64,000 bases of DNA, from NCBI GenBank assembly GCA_026315105.1, contig CM048744.1:354703168-354767167 (forward strand). The letters are read 5' to 3'. Below the pieces are notes generated by a model. The model was not told where the DNA came from, made no database searches, and saw only the letters and a list, made by a program, of their open reading frames with translations. Made by a program: the position numbers and the translations under genes. Shown in pieces: positions 1-10,803 of this stretch. Within the stretch, counting starts at the first letter, position 1. Each line of letters opens with the position of its first letter. Source of the stretch: Locusta migratoria (taxonomy: Eukaryota > Arthropoda > Insecta > Orthoptera > Acrididae).

Positions 1-721
1 TCCGAAGGACTGCGAAACTAAATTTCAGATAAATGTGTTTCTTGGAAACATTACAACTTCTTGAAGAGTATTGCATGTCATGTGCAAGCAAACGTACAGC
101 TCTACCTGTATCCAGGTATAGTATTCAGGTTTCTTTATCGTCGATTGCTAACAGATATACCGCCCAGTTTTACGCTATCTTTGTAATCAAATTCATCTGC
201 GCGCGAAATACAGGCACGTGACGGGCGCTGGAGAGCTCTGTGGACTCAAATCACGATGAGCAGTGACTTCTTGATAGACTGGCGTATCGGCGATTGATCC
301 ATAGACATGTAGAAATTTACTTAAGGCGGCGGCTTGGGTGTGACGCAAGGTTGGCAGCAGAACATGTAGCGAGTGGTGTTATGCTCGTAACTTGCCTATT
401 ACAGTGTCTAAATTTCTTTTTGTCACCGCTAGCGCTGTTACTCAGATGTGGAGAGCGTATAAATTTTACTTCAGTGCCAACCAGAGTTTGCTGCATAAGT
501 TGGCAGCAAATGCACACGATATCTCTGCCTGGCTTCTACGCTCTACTACATAAACATATTTATTACGCAGAAAGTTCGGGATTTGTGTGGAAAGAGAATA
601 ATGCGGCTACCTCACAGTTCTTGAGGTACGTTACGATTTCACTTCTTATAATGAGCGTCGTAACTACAATAGTCATAGATGTTGTAGACAGGTAGTTTTC
701 CATAGATATTATTTGCGTTGC
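1..721. other. Unassigned sequence, no gene recognised
   Basis: A 133-codon open frame (294-695, plus) and shorter ones are present. They show no motif, domain or compositional signal that I recognise, and the longest overlaps an antisense frame. I see no repeat of the families found elsewhere in the window. Confidence 0.5.
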
Positions 722-732
722 CTTTAACGTTT

Positions 733-879
733 ACTACGGTCGGGGGTTCGAATCCCCCCTCGGCCATGGATATTTGTGCCGTCCTAGTTCGTAAGTAGTT
801 CATAAGTAGTTTGTAAGTTTAGGGGCTGATGACCCCGTAGTTAAGTCCCATAAGCTTAACAAACATTTGAACATTTTTA
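733..879 (+). mobile_element. tRNA-derived SINE, family A, 5'-truncated, with perfect TSD
   Basis: The copy starts inside the tRNA-like head just before the B box (GGTTCGAATCC type at about 746-756). It then has the family tail: a GGATATTTGTGCCGTC module, a GTAAGTAGTTCATAAGTAG module and the AAACATTTGAACA end. It is flanked by the 11-bp direct repeat CTTTAACGTTT at 722-732 and 880-890, which marks insertion by target-primed reverse transcription. The A box is missing, so this copy cannot have its own Pol III promoter. Confidence 0.9.
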
Positions 880-890
880 CTTTAACGTTT

Positions 891-1542
891 CGAAATAATT
901 TCAACATTCACACTTCCACCATAGATATTGGTAGATTGGGAATGGCATCTATTTCATGGCACCAACACCTCTGCAGCTAAACCATTGCAATACCAATAGT
1001 CACGTGCTACTGCCTGCTTTGCTTATTATTTTACAGAGCATATTGGGTAGCGTGGCGTAACGTTATATTTCACGTGTAAGTATTATTTGTTTAAAAGTGT
1101 GACATTTCTTGAAAACTCCTAAGTTGTTTTTTTCGTATCTTGCTAATGTTTGCCCACAGTCATGTGGTCCTATGTTCGTACCATGACTCATGTATAACTC
1201 AAGGAGATTAGAATCTCTGGAGATGCCCTACCACTGAAAAAGTGGAGCCAGCAAACTGCACATTCCGGCATTTCTGTCCAGATCATTGGTCGTTCTGTGT
1301 AGTAAAGTAGTTGCTATCATTGAAATGAGGCCCTATCTAAATACTCCGATCTGACTACCAACGTAATGACTTTGCTTATAGACAGCAATAATCACTCAGG
1401 ATTTTAAGCGAGAAATACTTGTTTTGGGCACAAATGCATGGCTCCATGGCTTCAGCCAATGCCTGTTCTCAGCATAGGTAACGCCATGCGCGTTTATTCT
1501 AACCTCCTTGGTATAGCTGCTATTCTGTTTACCCGGTCTGTT
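891..1542. other. Unassigned AT-rich sequence
   Basis: No open frame of note, no RNA gene and no recognised repeat in this stretch. Confidence 0.5.
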
Positions 1543-1553
1543 AATATCTATGG

Positions 1554-1751
1554 GCCGGCCGCGGTGGCCGAGGTGACTGAGGCGCTCCAGTCACGGTCAG
1601 CACGGCCACTACGGTCGGAGGTTCGAATCCCCCCTCGGGCATGGATATTTGTGCCGTCTTAGTTAGTAAGTAGTTCATAAGTAGTTTGTAAGTTTAGGGA
1701 CTGATGACCCCGTAGTTAAGTCCCATAAGCTTAACAAACATTTGATTTTTG
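1554..1751 (+). mobile_element. tRNA-derived SINE, family A, full length
   Basis: The copy has a tRNA-like head with an A-box-like GTGGCCGAGGTGACTGAGGC and a B box (GGTTCGAATCC at about 1620-1630), followed by the tRNA-unrelated body and tail ending AAACATTTG. The TSD AATATCTATGG is at 1543-1553 and 1752-1762. The head resembles class II (Leu/Ser-like) tRNAs with a long variable arm. A SINE is transcribed by Pol III and mobilised by a partner LINE; the partner is not identified here. Confidence 0.92.
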
Positions 1752-1762
1752 AATATCTATGG

Positions 1763-2150
1763 TCGAAGCATTCACGCTAAAACTGTACCCAATAAAATCA
1801 CTTTGAGACCTTTTCCAAAACTTTGAAATGAGACAGGTAAGTATCGCAAAATGTAACATTCTTCACACTTTTACTATTACTGACATTTCAAGACTAAACT
1901 CCAGGAAAAAAAATCCTGATAACGCTAGTACATTACGTCACAACATTTAGTCTCTATGGCTTAGAAAACTTTTGTCGTTTCATTATTCTTTAAGACAATT
2001 TATAAAATTTTGACTTTTATAAACACAGTTTAGTAAGGTTTTCGTATACAATACATGGAAATTGATTATTAAGATATTTTTAAAACCTATGCTATTGCCA
2101 TGAACGGCGGAATTATATTACAGCATCACGTTCCGTGCGATGCGGGGGGT
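1763..2150. other. Unassigned AT-rich sequence
   Basis: Low-complexity AT-rich DNA with no recognisable gene or repeat. Confidence 0.5.
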
Positions 2151-2151
2151 C

Positions 2152-2955
2152 TACATCTACATCTACATGGGATACTCTGCAAATCGCATTTAAATGCCTG
2201 GCAGAGGGTTCATCGAACCACCATTATACTATTTATCTCTCATTCCATTCTCGAATAGCGCGCGGGAAGAAAGGACACCTGAATCTCTCTGTTCGAGCTC
2301 TGATTTCTCATATTTTATTCTGATGATCATTTCTACCTATGTAAGTGTGAGTCAACAATATATTTTCGCATTCGGAGGAGAATGTTGGCGATTTGAGTTT
2401 CGCAAGTAGCCCACGCCGCAGCGATAAGCGCCGTTGTTGTAATGATTCTCATCCCAGATCCTGTATCATTTCCGTAACACTGTCTCCCCTGTATCGTGAC
2501 AATACGAAACGAGCTGCCCTTCTTTGGACTCTTTCGATGTCCTCCGTCAAACACACCTGATAAGAATCCCACACTGGGCGCAATACTCCAAAAATGGACG
2601 AACAAGCGTAGTGTATGCAGTTTCTTTTGTACTTCTGTTGCATGTTTTAAGAGTTCTGCCAATAAAACGCAGTCTCTGGTTCGCCTTTCCCACGATATTA
2701 TCTACGTGTTCTTTCCAATTTAAGTCTGAAGTAATAGTAATTCCTAGGTATATTGTGGAGTTTACGGCCTTCACATTTGATTGATTTATCTTGTAAACAA
2801 AGTTTAACGGATTTCTTTTAGTACTCATGTGGACGACGTCACACTTCTCATTATTTAGAGTCGATTGCCAATTTTTACACATACTGATAACTTATTCAGA
2901 TCGTTCTGTAGTTGGTTTTGATCTTCAGATGATTTTACTAGACGGTAAATGACGT
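2152..2955 (-). mobile_element. LINE fragment (Jockey/CR1-like family J2), 3' part of RT ORF
   Basis: On the minus strand, a decayed frame (about 2547-2935) encodes the post-catalytic RT region. It includes a YLGITITSDLNWKEHV segment like the thumb start of Jockey/CR1-type enzymes, then RLRFIGRTLKTC and a TLVRPFLEYC segment. The protein frame is broken near 2547. The element ends at 2152 in a short ATGTAG-type repeat, a typical LINE 3' terminus. The catalytic FADD motif is absent because the copy is 5'-truncated. Related copies are at 6318-6577 and 16090-16640. Confidence 0.82.
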
Positions 2956-3576
2956 GCAGTAGCTTGGTAGAAAGAACGTTTATCGTGCGCCACATAGAAC
3001 AACACGTTCCGTTGAAAACAGCTTAAGAATTGATGCTTGCTGCTTTACCACCGGAGACCGTTCTGAACAAGAATTCTGCCGTAAGAAACTTGGAGGCTAA
3101 CTCCACTGGACCGAAGCGTGAGATGCGAAGGCCGCTGTTGCGGAATTCTAGTACGGCGTTTGTATCCAGCGCAACACTCCGACAGGCATTTAGTTACGTG
3201 CCGGTCTAGTTGCGACCGAGCTGCCGAAGGATTAATAGGTGGGAATGTGGGTGAGCAGAGGTGTCCTAGAAACGGCGACAGCACGGCTGCTTCCTGGCGG
3301 CGTGCCGATACCCCGCAAATAACCGACAGGCTGGGACACAATGGTGCGTGCGGAGGTCGCCGCCATATGGCTCAAGGCTTCCAGCAGTTGTCGGCGAGCG
3401 TCCTTTGAGAGCCGGGAGCTCCCTCTCGTCCGTGCCTCAAGCCAGCGCGCCGTTGTGCTAACATGTAACACTACCGAAGTGCCACTCGCTGATTCAGATA
3501 CACTTCCAACATGCTTAGTCTGCGCCAAAATATGACACACCGTATTTTTTATATGAGTTCAGACAAAAAGATTATA
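2956..3576. other. Unassigned, GC-rich centre (about 3050-3480)
   Basis: The centre is clearly more GC-rich than its surroundings and shows overlapping 96-102-codon open frames on both strands. This is what high GC alone produces. No domain is recognised. It could be part of an LTR or DNA transposon terminus. Confidence 0.4.
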
Positions 3577-3933
3577 TAAGCTTATGAAATGTGGTGCTAC
3601 AGACGAACGATGCAGATTAGATGGGTAGATCACGTGACTAATGAGGTGCTTAACTAAATTGGGGAGAAAAGGAATTTCTTTCATATCCTGACTAAGAGAA
3701 GGGATAGATTGGTAGGACACATTCTGAGACATCAAGGAATTGTTAACTTAGCATTAGAAGGACGTGTGTGGGTAAAAATCGTAGAGGGAGACCGAGGGAC
3801 GAATTCAGTAAGCAGATTCAAAAGGATGTAGGTTGCCGAACGTATTCTCAGATGAAGAGACTTGCACAGGACAGGGTAGCGTGGAGAGCTGCATCAAACC
3901 AGTCTGCGGACTGACGACCACAACAACAACATA
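3577..3933 (+). mobile_element. RTE-type LINE fragment, C-terminal end
   Basis: The sequence is closely similar to the last approximately 110 codons of the intact RTE at 12785-16074: the region with WCYRRMLKIRWVDRVTNEEV, a GHILRH motif, and the end at the ACCACAACAACAACA tail. Frame-disrupting changes are present, including a stop at the LN codon pair near 3650. It is a 5'-truncated copy that ends in the family's CAA repeat tail. Confidence 0.9.
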
Positions 3934-3965
3934 CACCCGCTGAAGTGCAGTAACCCCCCCCCCCC

Positions 3966-5325
3966 TTCCGAAGAAAATGCGATCTTTAATTCAGCGCAAA
4001 GTTCCTAGTGATTGGAAAAAATCACAGATGACTCTCGTTTATAAGAAAGGAAAGAGAACTGACCCACATTATTACAGGCCAATATCGTTGACATCAGTTT
4101 CCTGTAGAATTTTGGAGCATATTCTCAGTTCGAATATAGAAAATTTCCTTGAGACGGAAAGCTTCTTTCAACGAACCAGCACGGGTTCAGAAAACATCGT
4201 TCATGTGAAAATCAGCTTGCCCTTTTCTCACATGACATCTTGCGAGCCATGCATGGAGGGTTATAGGCGGATTGTGTTTTTCTCGACTTCAAAAAGGCGC
4301 TTGACGCGGTGCCACACTGCAGACTGCTAACGAAGATACGAGCTTATGGAATAGGTTCACAGATTTGTGACTGGCTGGAAGACTTTCTACGTAATAGAAC
4401 GCAGTACATTGTTCTCGACGGCGAGTGTTCATCAGAGACGAGTGTATCGTCAGGCGTGCCCCAGGGGTCTGTGATAGGACCGCTATTATTTTCTATCTAT
4501 ATAAATGATCTGATGGACAGACTAACTTCTAATTTGCGGCTGTTTGCTGGTGATGCTGTGGTGTACGGGAGGGTGTCGTTTTTAACTGACTCTAATAGCA
4601 TACAGGATGACTTAGACAAAATTTCTAGTTGGTGCGTAGAAAAATGTAAGGTGATGCGCATGAGTAGAAAAAACAATCCCATACTATTCGAATACAGCAT
4701 TAGTAGTGACCTTCTCGATGCAGTCGCGTCGTTCAAATATCTAGGCGTAACATTGCAGAGCGATATGAAATGGAACTAACATTTAAGACAGTTGTGAGTA
4801 AGACGGACTGCCGACTTCGGTTTATTGGGAGAATTTTGGGAAGATGCACTTCACCTGTAAAGGAGACCGCGTATAAAACGCTTGTACGACGTCGTCTTGA
4901 GTATTGCAGCAGATCAGTTTAAAGGAAGACATAGAAGCAGTTCAGAGGCGAGCAGCTAGGTTTGTTACTGGTAGGTTCGAGCAATCCGGCAGTGTCACGG
5001 AAATGCTCCGGCAACTCAATTGGGGATCGTTGGAGGAAAGACGACATTCTTTTCGTGAATTTCTGTTAAGGAAATTTTGAGGGCCGGAATTTGAAGCTGA
5101 GCGTAGCACGATCTTGCTGCCATCTACTTACATTTCGCGTAGTGATCACAATGACAAGATAAGAGAATTTAGGGCTCGTTCCGAGGCATATAGGCAGTCT
5201 TTTTTCCCTCGTTCTATTTGGGCATGGAATAGGAAAGGAAATGCCTAGTAGTGGTACAGTGTACTCTCCGCCACGCACTTTACGGTGGATTGCGGAGTAT
5301 GTATGTAGATGTAGATCGCGATTTT
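3966..5325 (+). pseudogene. LINE reverse transcriptase pseudogene (Jockey/CR1-like family J1)
   Basis: The RT domain is readable across at least two frames. It has the fingers motif YYRPISLTSV (about 4073), a degraded motif A region near 4280, motif B GVPQGSVIGPLLFSIYIND at about 4455-4510, and motif C altered to FAGD (about 4540; FADD in the copy at 11541-12436), which would abolish catalysis. The segment YLGVTLQSDMKWN follows, and then the C-terminal RRAARFVTG-like region. The 3' end is a short ATGTAG repeat near 5320. A 13-C run (3953-3965) separates it from the RTE fragment upstream. It is an inactive copy with frameshifts and a mutated catalytic motif. Confidence 0.88.
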
Positions 5326-5334
5326 TTTATTTTT

Positions 5335-5397
5335 AGGATGACCGGTTTCGACTCTACTCAGACGTCACCTTCTGATCTCCATATCTCACCGGTCATC

Positions 5398-5434
<37 letters not shown>
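5335..5434. repeat. Short foldback followed by A35 tract
   Basis: AGGATGACCGGT at 5335-5346 and its inverted copy at 5388-5399 enclose a 41-bp loop. A run of 35 A follows (5400-5434). A copy with ends like these next to a poly(A) could be a processed or MITE-like insertion. It lies directly behind the J1 LINE 3' end. Confidence 0.7.
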
Positions 5435-5436
<2 letters not shown>

Positions 5437-5549
5437 AAGCCATCTTGACCTGAAACCTGTACATATTTCGAAATCCCCCACCTCCGAAATATTGTAACAG
5501 TGGAGGGAAACTAAGATAAATTTGGAGAGGGAATTACAGTTCAGGAAAA

Positions 5550-5885
5550 AGAAATAAAACTTCACGGTTAGCCGATGACATTGCAATTCTGTGAGAGACA
5601 GCAAATGACCTGGAACAGCAACTTAAAGGAACGGACCTGTCTTGAGAGTAGTGTGTAAGATAAGCATTAAGAAGAAGAAAACGAGGGTAATGGAATGTAT
5701 TTCAAGAAAATCAGGCGACATTGAAGGAATTATATTAGGCAACGAGTCAATAAAAAAGTAGATGAATTTGTGTTACTTGCACAATAAAATAACTTACAAT
5801 GGTCGCAGTACACACGAAATGTTGAATTACAATGGGAAGAAAAGCGTTTCTGAAAAAGAGAAATTTGTTAACATCTAATATTAAG
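5550..5885 (+). mobile_element. RTE-type LINE fragment, RT catalytic/thumb region (divergent)
   Basis: Broken frames align with residues about 764-870 of the intact RTE: an ADDIAIL-like catalytic motif followed by a stop, a TANDLEQQLKGTD segment, a DEFVLL segment in place of DEFCYLG, and the RKAFLKKRNLLTSN-like segment near 5840. Many stops and indels make this an old copy. Confidence 0.78.
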
Positions 5886-6315
5886 TTGAACAACAACTCC
5901 AAAACGGAAACGTAGTCAAGATCGCATTTTTCCAGTCCTTCAATTTCTGACTGCCGATTCCGATTAACTAATTCATCATCTTCTTATCAGCATTGTCTTG
6001 TACATATTTCAATTAACGTTAAAATGTTCATGTGCAAACATTGCACGAAGTCATGAAAGATTTTTTTTATTTACGTCTATAACCAACCACTGCGAAAGAG
6101 ACACTCTCCAGTCACCTATCAAAACGAACACAACTACCGATGTAAGTTTGTTCGCTAGCTGTTTCCATAAACAATAGATTCTACGACAGCGGAGCCTGCT
6201 CATCGGCAACAACTAGAGTATTAGTGGCCTAAAGATGGTCTAGCATTCTGACTGTTGGGTCAGAGGACCAGCCGCCATCTGAAATAACAAAAGCAAGCGA
6301 GTATCTAATACATTA
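5886..6315. other. Unassigned sequence
   Basis: No gene, RNA or recognised repeat. Confidence 0.5.
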
Positions 6316-6317
6316 CA

Positions 6318-6577
6318 ACTACATGGGATACTCTGCAAATCACATTTATGTGTCTGGCAGAGGGTTCATCGAACCACCTTTATACTATTTATCTCCCATT
6401 CCATTCTCGAATAGCGCATGGGAAGAAAGAACATCTGAATCTCTCCGTTCGAGCTCTGATTTCTCGTATTTTATTCTGATGATCATTTCTACCTATCTAA
6501 GTGGGAGTCAACAATATGTTTTCGCATTCGGAAGAGAATGTTGGCGATTGGAGTTTCGTAAGTAGCCCACGCCGCAG
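6318..6577 (-). mobile_element. LINE J2 3'-terminal fragment
   Basis: The sequence is nearly colinear with the 3' end of the J2 copy at 2152-2410: the same GGGATACTCTGCAAATC start and the same GAATAGCGC and GAGAATGTTGGCGAT landmarks. It covers only the last approximately 75 codons and the 3' UTR, so it is strongly 5'-truncated. Confidence 0.85.
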
Positions 6578-7091
6578 TACTTCATATACACTGTTCCAAT
6601 AACAGAACTCGAGTGAATTAGAAAATGCCTGAGAAGGTTTAATTTTTTTTTTTCCGGCACTGTATGTTCTATCAAGGACAGTCCTCGGACACTGGTATCT
6701 CACTTGTTCTACCGGCGGCAGATCTGAGGATCTTGCTGCCCGTGAGAGTGTCTCAACATCTTGTAGACCATTTGCTCTGAATTGTGCCTCGTGTCGTTAA
6801 AATTGACCTGTTGGGGAATCTGTACCTCAATTCTGCCGCAAGACACGCAATACATCAGATCAAAGAAGAAGAGGAATTTTTCCACCTTTCTAATCATTTT
6901 CGAATTCTAATATACTTCCATGTGTAACATGACTGCCCGGGATTGTGAAACAGTGGCTTCCATAACAAAAACTTAAATCAGTAACACCATGTTTTTCTTC
7001 TTTGTAACCCTTCTACCTGTCTCAATATCAATAATAACACAATTTTCGGCAGTTGTACGGTGCGAAGGTAAGAAACTGCTTATCTGAAAAG
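6578..7091. other. Unassigned sequence
   Basis: Nothing recognised. There is a short T-rich tract near 6640-6652. Confidence 0.5.
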
Positions 7092-7270
7092 TTCAAATGT
7101 TTGTAAACCTATTCGACCAAACTGATATGGTCATTAGTCCCTAAACTACTTTAACTTTCGCTAAGGAGAACACACATACACCCATGCACCAGGGAGGACT
7201 CTAACCTCCAGCGGGAGCGGCCATCCAGTCCGTAGCTTGAAGCCTCAGACCACGCGGCAATTCCGTGCGG
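7092..7270 (-). mobile_element. tRNA-derived SINE, family B (old copy)
   Basis: Reading the minus strand: a degraded tRNA-like head (7170-7270) with a weak B box, then the CATGGGTGTATG-like module, and a tail ending in TTTACAAACATTTG. The many differences from other family B copies suggest an old insertion. Confidence 0.75.
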
Positions 7271-7429
7271 TTACTCACCTAACAATAGGGAAGAATAGAA
7301 TATTTAGGGAATCAGGCATTATCTTACTGACATCTAGAGGCACGATAGTCCACTCGCCAAGTTGAGCGAAAGAAAACAAATAAAAGCACTGGCGTATCAT
7401 TTTCTGTAAGCCATTTACGAACCAAATTC

Positions 7430-7624
7430 AAATGTTCAAATGTTTGTAAATCTATGGGACTTAACTGCTTGGTTATTAGTCCCTGGCTTACAAACTATCG
7501 AAACTAAGTTAAACTAACCTAAGGACAACACACACATCCATGTCCGAGGGAGGATTCGAACCTCCGACGAGGCCACGCGATCCGTAACGTGGCGCTCCAG
7601 ACCGCTCGGCTATTCCCGCGCGGC
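7430..7624 (-). mobile_element. tRNA-derived SINE, family B
   Basis: The minus-strand head starts GCCGCGCGGGAATAGCCGAG (A-box region), with a GGTTCGAATCC B box (about 7553-7563), followed by the ATGTGTGTGTTGTCCTTAGG body and a tail shared with family A (AAGTCCCATAGATTTACA). It lies 160 bp from another family B copy in the same orientation. Confidence 0.88.
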
Positions 7625-8440
7625 TTTACACCTTCGTCCTCGACCCCTTCCTGTAACTTAGTTGTGGCTGAGGCTAGAAGCCTGAATTTTCAGTTGCCTT
7701 GAAGTCGTACTGTAACTAGCTATATTGCCAAATGATGCTATTTTATAGTTTACGAAATATTGCTAGATGAAAATCGTTAATTTTGTCTCTCACTTAATAA
7801 CATGACCGGTTATATTTCAAATGTACTTATAGCAGATAAAGAAACACCAAATTTTCTACTCAAAAAACTTACGGGTATGCAGCCGTGTACACGTAAGTTA
7901 TTTTTTAATATCCCATACACTGAGAGAAATTAAAGAATCACATTCAATTTTTTATTTGGTTTGTGTTTAGCATATCAATGAAAAAAAAATCACATTCAGT
8001 TTTTTATTTGGTTTCTGTTTACCACATCAATGAAATAAATCACATTTCAGTTTAATTTTCGAATGTTCAAAACTTTTTTTCTTTTGATTTTTAAAAGATC
8101 GTCTTCGCATTTCTACGATGTGAGTAGAGGCCAGAAAGTACACAGTGCACTGGCGGACACCAACTCTTCAGTGTTCACATTTGGTCAGGTGTACATGGCA
8201 TTTTTAAGTGACAAGTGTGGGTGGATCACATATAATTAATTTCGATTTCGCGAGTATCAACGTTTATTTCATTATATTACCGTGCGATTGCGAAATCATA
8301 TTTATTATGAAATAAAGATGCCTAATACTGAAACAGTATATTTTAGTTGGTAACTAATTTGGTAACTTATGAGAAAGTTTTTTAATTGGTGCTTCCATAG
8401 ATACTGACTCAAATAACCAATCTGGTTTTTCTTGAGATAC
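7625..8440. repeat. AT-rich region with a short tandem duplication at 7936-8057
   Basis: About two and a half imperfect copies of a roughly 51-bp unit start at 7936, 7988 and 8038. Each begins AATCACATT and has a TTTTTTATTTGGTTT core. The rest of the stretch holds no recognised gene. Confidence 0.6.
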
Positions 8441-8703
8441 CACAACTTTTTTACCGTGGAAGGTAAACCCATCGGAAACTGAAATTAGTAATGATAAAAT
8501 ACCACCTATAAACACTAAGGAAGTCCAATATGCAACCAATGCCATGAAAAACAGGAAGTCACCAGGTCCAGGATTAAATTATGTAGAACTGGTTAAGGAA
8601 GCACCGTTGAAACTCCTTGAGATGTAAGGCCACAATTACATCAATATTTAAGAAGGTATGTATTAGCGTACTGCCATCCATGGCGAGAGTCTATGACCGT
8701 ATC

Positions 8704-8704
<1 letters not shown>

Positions 8705-8742
<38 letters not shown>
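8705..8742. repeat. A38 homopolymer inside the LINE remnant
   Basis: 38 consecutive A sit between RT segments that should be adjacent. This could be the tail of a deleted retroposon or replication slippage. The length should be treated with caution in any assembly. Confidence 0.85.
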
Positions 8743-8746
<4 letters not shown>

Positions 8747-9495
8747 AGAGGCAGAAATAACTGAATGTGAAGAGCAAAACGGATTCAGATCTGGTCGCTC
8801 CTGTACTGACGGAGTATTTACACTCAAAAACCTCTTTGATAAAAGGACAGCAAGAGGCCTTTGTCACCCACCTTGTATTTGTAGACCTGCAAAATGCTTA
8901 TGACACAATTCCACAAAACAAGTTGTGGACAAGTCTGATCAATAACGGCGTATCATCGAGCTATGTGAAAGCTGTCAGTTTTACAACGGTAAAAATTAGA
9001 AGGCAGCTATCTCAAGAGTTTGAGGTGAGAAAGAGACTAAGCCAGATACGTACATTGACATTTAAGTTGTTTAAGATCTACCTAGAGGAGGCACTTAAAT
9101 CCTGGAAAGGAAAATGTGGAGGAATGGGTATCCCCATAGACGATGAGATCTTGTTTACTATATTTTTTTCTGACGACCAAGTGTGAAAGCTGGGGATGAG
9201 AAAGATGCTAATTACATGCTCTGCAAATTAAAAGAAGAATACGAAAAATTTGGTCCTCATGGTGGGAGAGAAGATGGTTAATGACATACTACTCGGTGCT
9301 GATATTGTTAAAGGTCGTCGTAACTTCAAGTACTTGTGAGTGACATTATCGTCCAACGGCAAAGTATGGATGATATAAACAACAAAATTAACCAGGGCAA
9401 GCGAGCCATAAAACAACAAAATGGTATTCTCTGAAATAACAACATAATGCGCAAAACAAAACATATAATCTACCATTCAATTATTGAAAATATCA

Positions 9496-9691
9496 AATGT
9501 TCAAATGTTTGTATAGCTTATGGGACTTAACTACGGGGTCATCAGTCCCTAAACTTACAAACTACTTATGAACTAACTAAGACTAAGGACGGCACAAATA
9601 TATATGCCCGGGGGGGATTCGAACCCCCGACCGTAGTGGCCGTGCAGACTGTGACTGGAGCGCCTCAGTCCCCTCGGACACCGCGGCCAGC
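9496..9691 (-). mobile_element. tRNA-derived SINE, family A, with perfect TSD
   Basis: A full-length minus-strand copy. The B box GGTTCGAATCC is at about 9616-9626, with the GGCCGCGGTG head end at the right. The 12-bp TSD TTGAAAATATCA is at 9484-9495 and 9692-9703. It splits the LINE remnant and so is younger than it. Confidence 0.93.
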
Positions 9692-10116
9692 TTGAAAATA
9701 TCACCAAATACGGCGCAGAGTTGTGGGAACTAACTAAAAGGCAAAAAGAACAGCTACTGGCATTTGAAATGGATTTCTGGAGACGGATTTGTGAATATTT
9801 CAGGCTAGATCATGATAGAAATGATAGGATCAATCATGGAATTGGAAAGCACAATCCTAGACAGTATAAAGAGAATGCGCCTGCTCTGGTATGGTTATTT
9901 GTAACGTATGCCAGACATAATATGGCTAAAAAGAATATGGCAATAGACTCCTCATCAAAGAAGAAGGCGTGGAAGGCCTGCGAGATGCTGGAAAGATGAC
10001 GTCATCCAAGTAATGGCGGCGATAGGTCTTCATGAAAGAGACTGGAACGACCGGAATCGATGGAAATTGGGATGCGAGCGGCGGCGGCAGCCGTAAAAAC
10101 CTCACTGATTTATATA

Positions 10117-10801
10117 CGAGGCGCGTCCAGAAAGTAAGTTCCGTTTCAATTTATCTCCGCTGCAGCGCTGCGATTGCAGTTCTGCACACGCGCTGTAGAC
10201 GATGTGTATCAAGGAGAAGAACGTGCACCATTTGGAGATCGCTGTCAGTTACGTACGCTTTGTTGTGCTTGTTTGAAATGTCGGCGTTGATTGAAAATCC
10301 CGCCGCCTGTGAAATCAGGTCGGTGATTCGGTTTCTGAATGCGAGGAAAGTGAAATTTATCGGCAAATTTGCGATGTTTACGGACCAAATGCGATGAGTG
10401 ATTCGATGGTGAGAAGATGGATACGACAGTTCAATGGCGGGCTTAGTGATGTGCACGATGAAGAACGAATTGGGCGTCCACCTTTGGTTACAGAAGAACT
10501 AGTTCACACGATTGATGACAAGATCCAGGTAAACCGTAGGTTTATAATTAGTGCTCTCGCTATGGACTTCCCTCAAAGTTCACGATCACTGATGTTTCCA
10601 ACTGGTTGAAAACACAGGCGGCAGATTTCTATGAAGAAGGTATAGAAAACCTGGTGCCACGCTATAACAAATGCCTGCAAAATTTCGGCAGTTATGTGGA
10701 AAAGTAGTTTAAGGGTTGTATAATTTTGTGCAATAAAAATTTCTATCTGTGTACAATTTCATTTTATTACCAAACGGAACTTACTTTCTGGACGCGCCTC
10801 G
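10117..10801 (+). mobile_element. Internally deleted mariner-family transposon
   Basis: Perfect 30-bp terminal inverted repeats (10117-10146 and 10772-10801, outer bases CGAGGCGCGTCCAG) are flanked by TA dinucleotides (10115-10116 and 10802-10803), the mariner target duplication. At 685 bp it is about half the usual 1.3 kb. Perfect TIRs suggest that it moved recently, using transposase supplied in trans. Confidence 0.94.
10278..10727 (+). pseudogene. Mariner transposase remnant, catalytic core deleted
   Basis: The N-terminal helix-turn-helix region starts MSALIENPAACEIRSVIRFL and continues, after a frame change near 10390, into WIRQFNGGLSDVHDEERIG (about 10418-10474), a typical mariner linker. 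The sequence then jumps to a C-terminal tail resembling the end of mariner transposases (YEEGIENLVPRYNKCLQ, about 10630-10680). The region that should hold the three catalytic aspartates is missing. The protein could at most bind TIRs. Confidence 0.88.
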
Positions 10802-10803
10802 TA

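Larger units (their letters stand above)
8440..10113 (+). pseudogene. RTE-like LINE ORF remnant, interrupted by a SINE
   Basis: The readable order is: a pre-RT segment ending MKNRKSPGPGLNYVEL (about 8540-8595), a poly(A) interruption, then an EEQNGFRSGRSCTDGVFTL segment (about 8770-8830). Next come motif A HLVFVDLQNAYDTIP (about 8870-8915) and motif C decayed to FFSDDQV (about 9168-9186). After the SINE at 9496-9691 it resumes with YGAELW (about 9710-9730, the YGAETW motif of this group) and FWRRICEYF. Frameshifts and stops occur throughout. The 3' end abuts the mariner at 10117. It is a different family from the intact RTE at 12785-16074. Confidence 0.8.

Noticed and set aside
1554..1640. 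Functional tRNA gene
   Set aside because: Good A and B boxes, but no matching acceptor stem. The segment is the head of a SINE with TSD, and many copies occur in the window.
3045..3540. Overlapping open frames of about 100 codons on both strands
   Set aside because: GC-rich composition makes stops rare. No motif, and both strands are equally open.
5400..5434. Poly(A) as a host transcription terminator or processed pseudogene tail
   Set aside because: No coding sequence or AATAAA-type signal sits in front of it, only a short foldback.
8354..8545. Minus-strand 63-codon frame with a hydrophobic N-terminal stretch (signal-peptide-like)
   Set aside because: The plus strand of the same region encodes the pre-RT part of a LINE in frame with the downstream RT, so the minus frame is a shadow.
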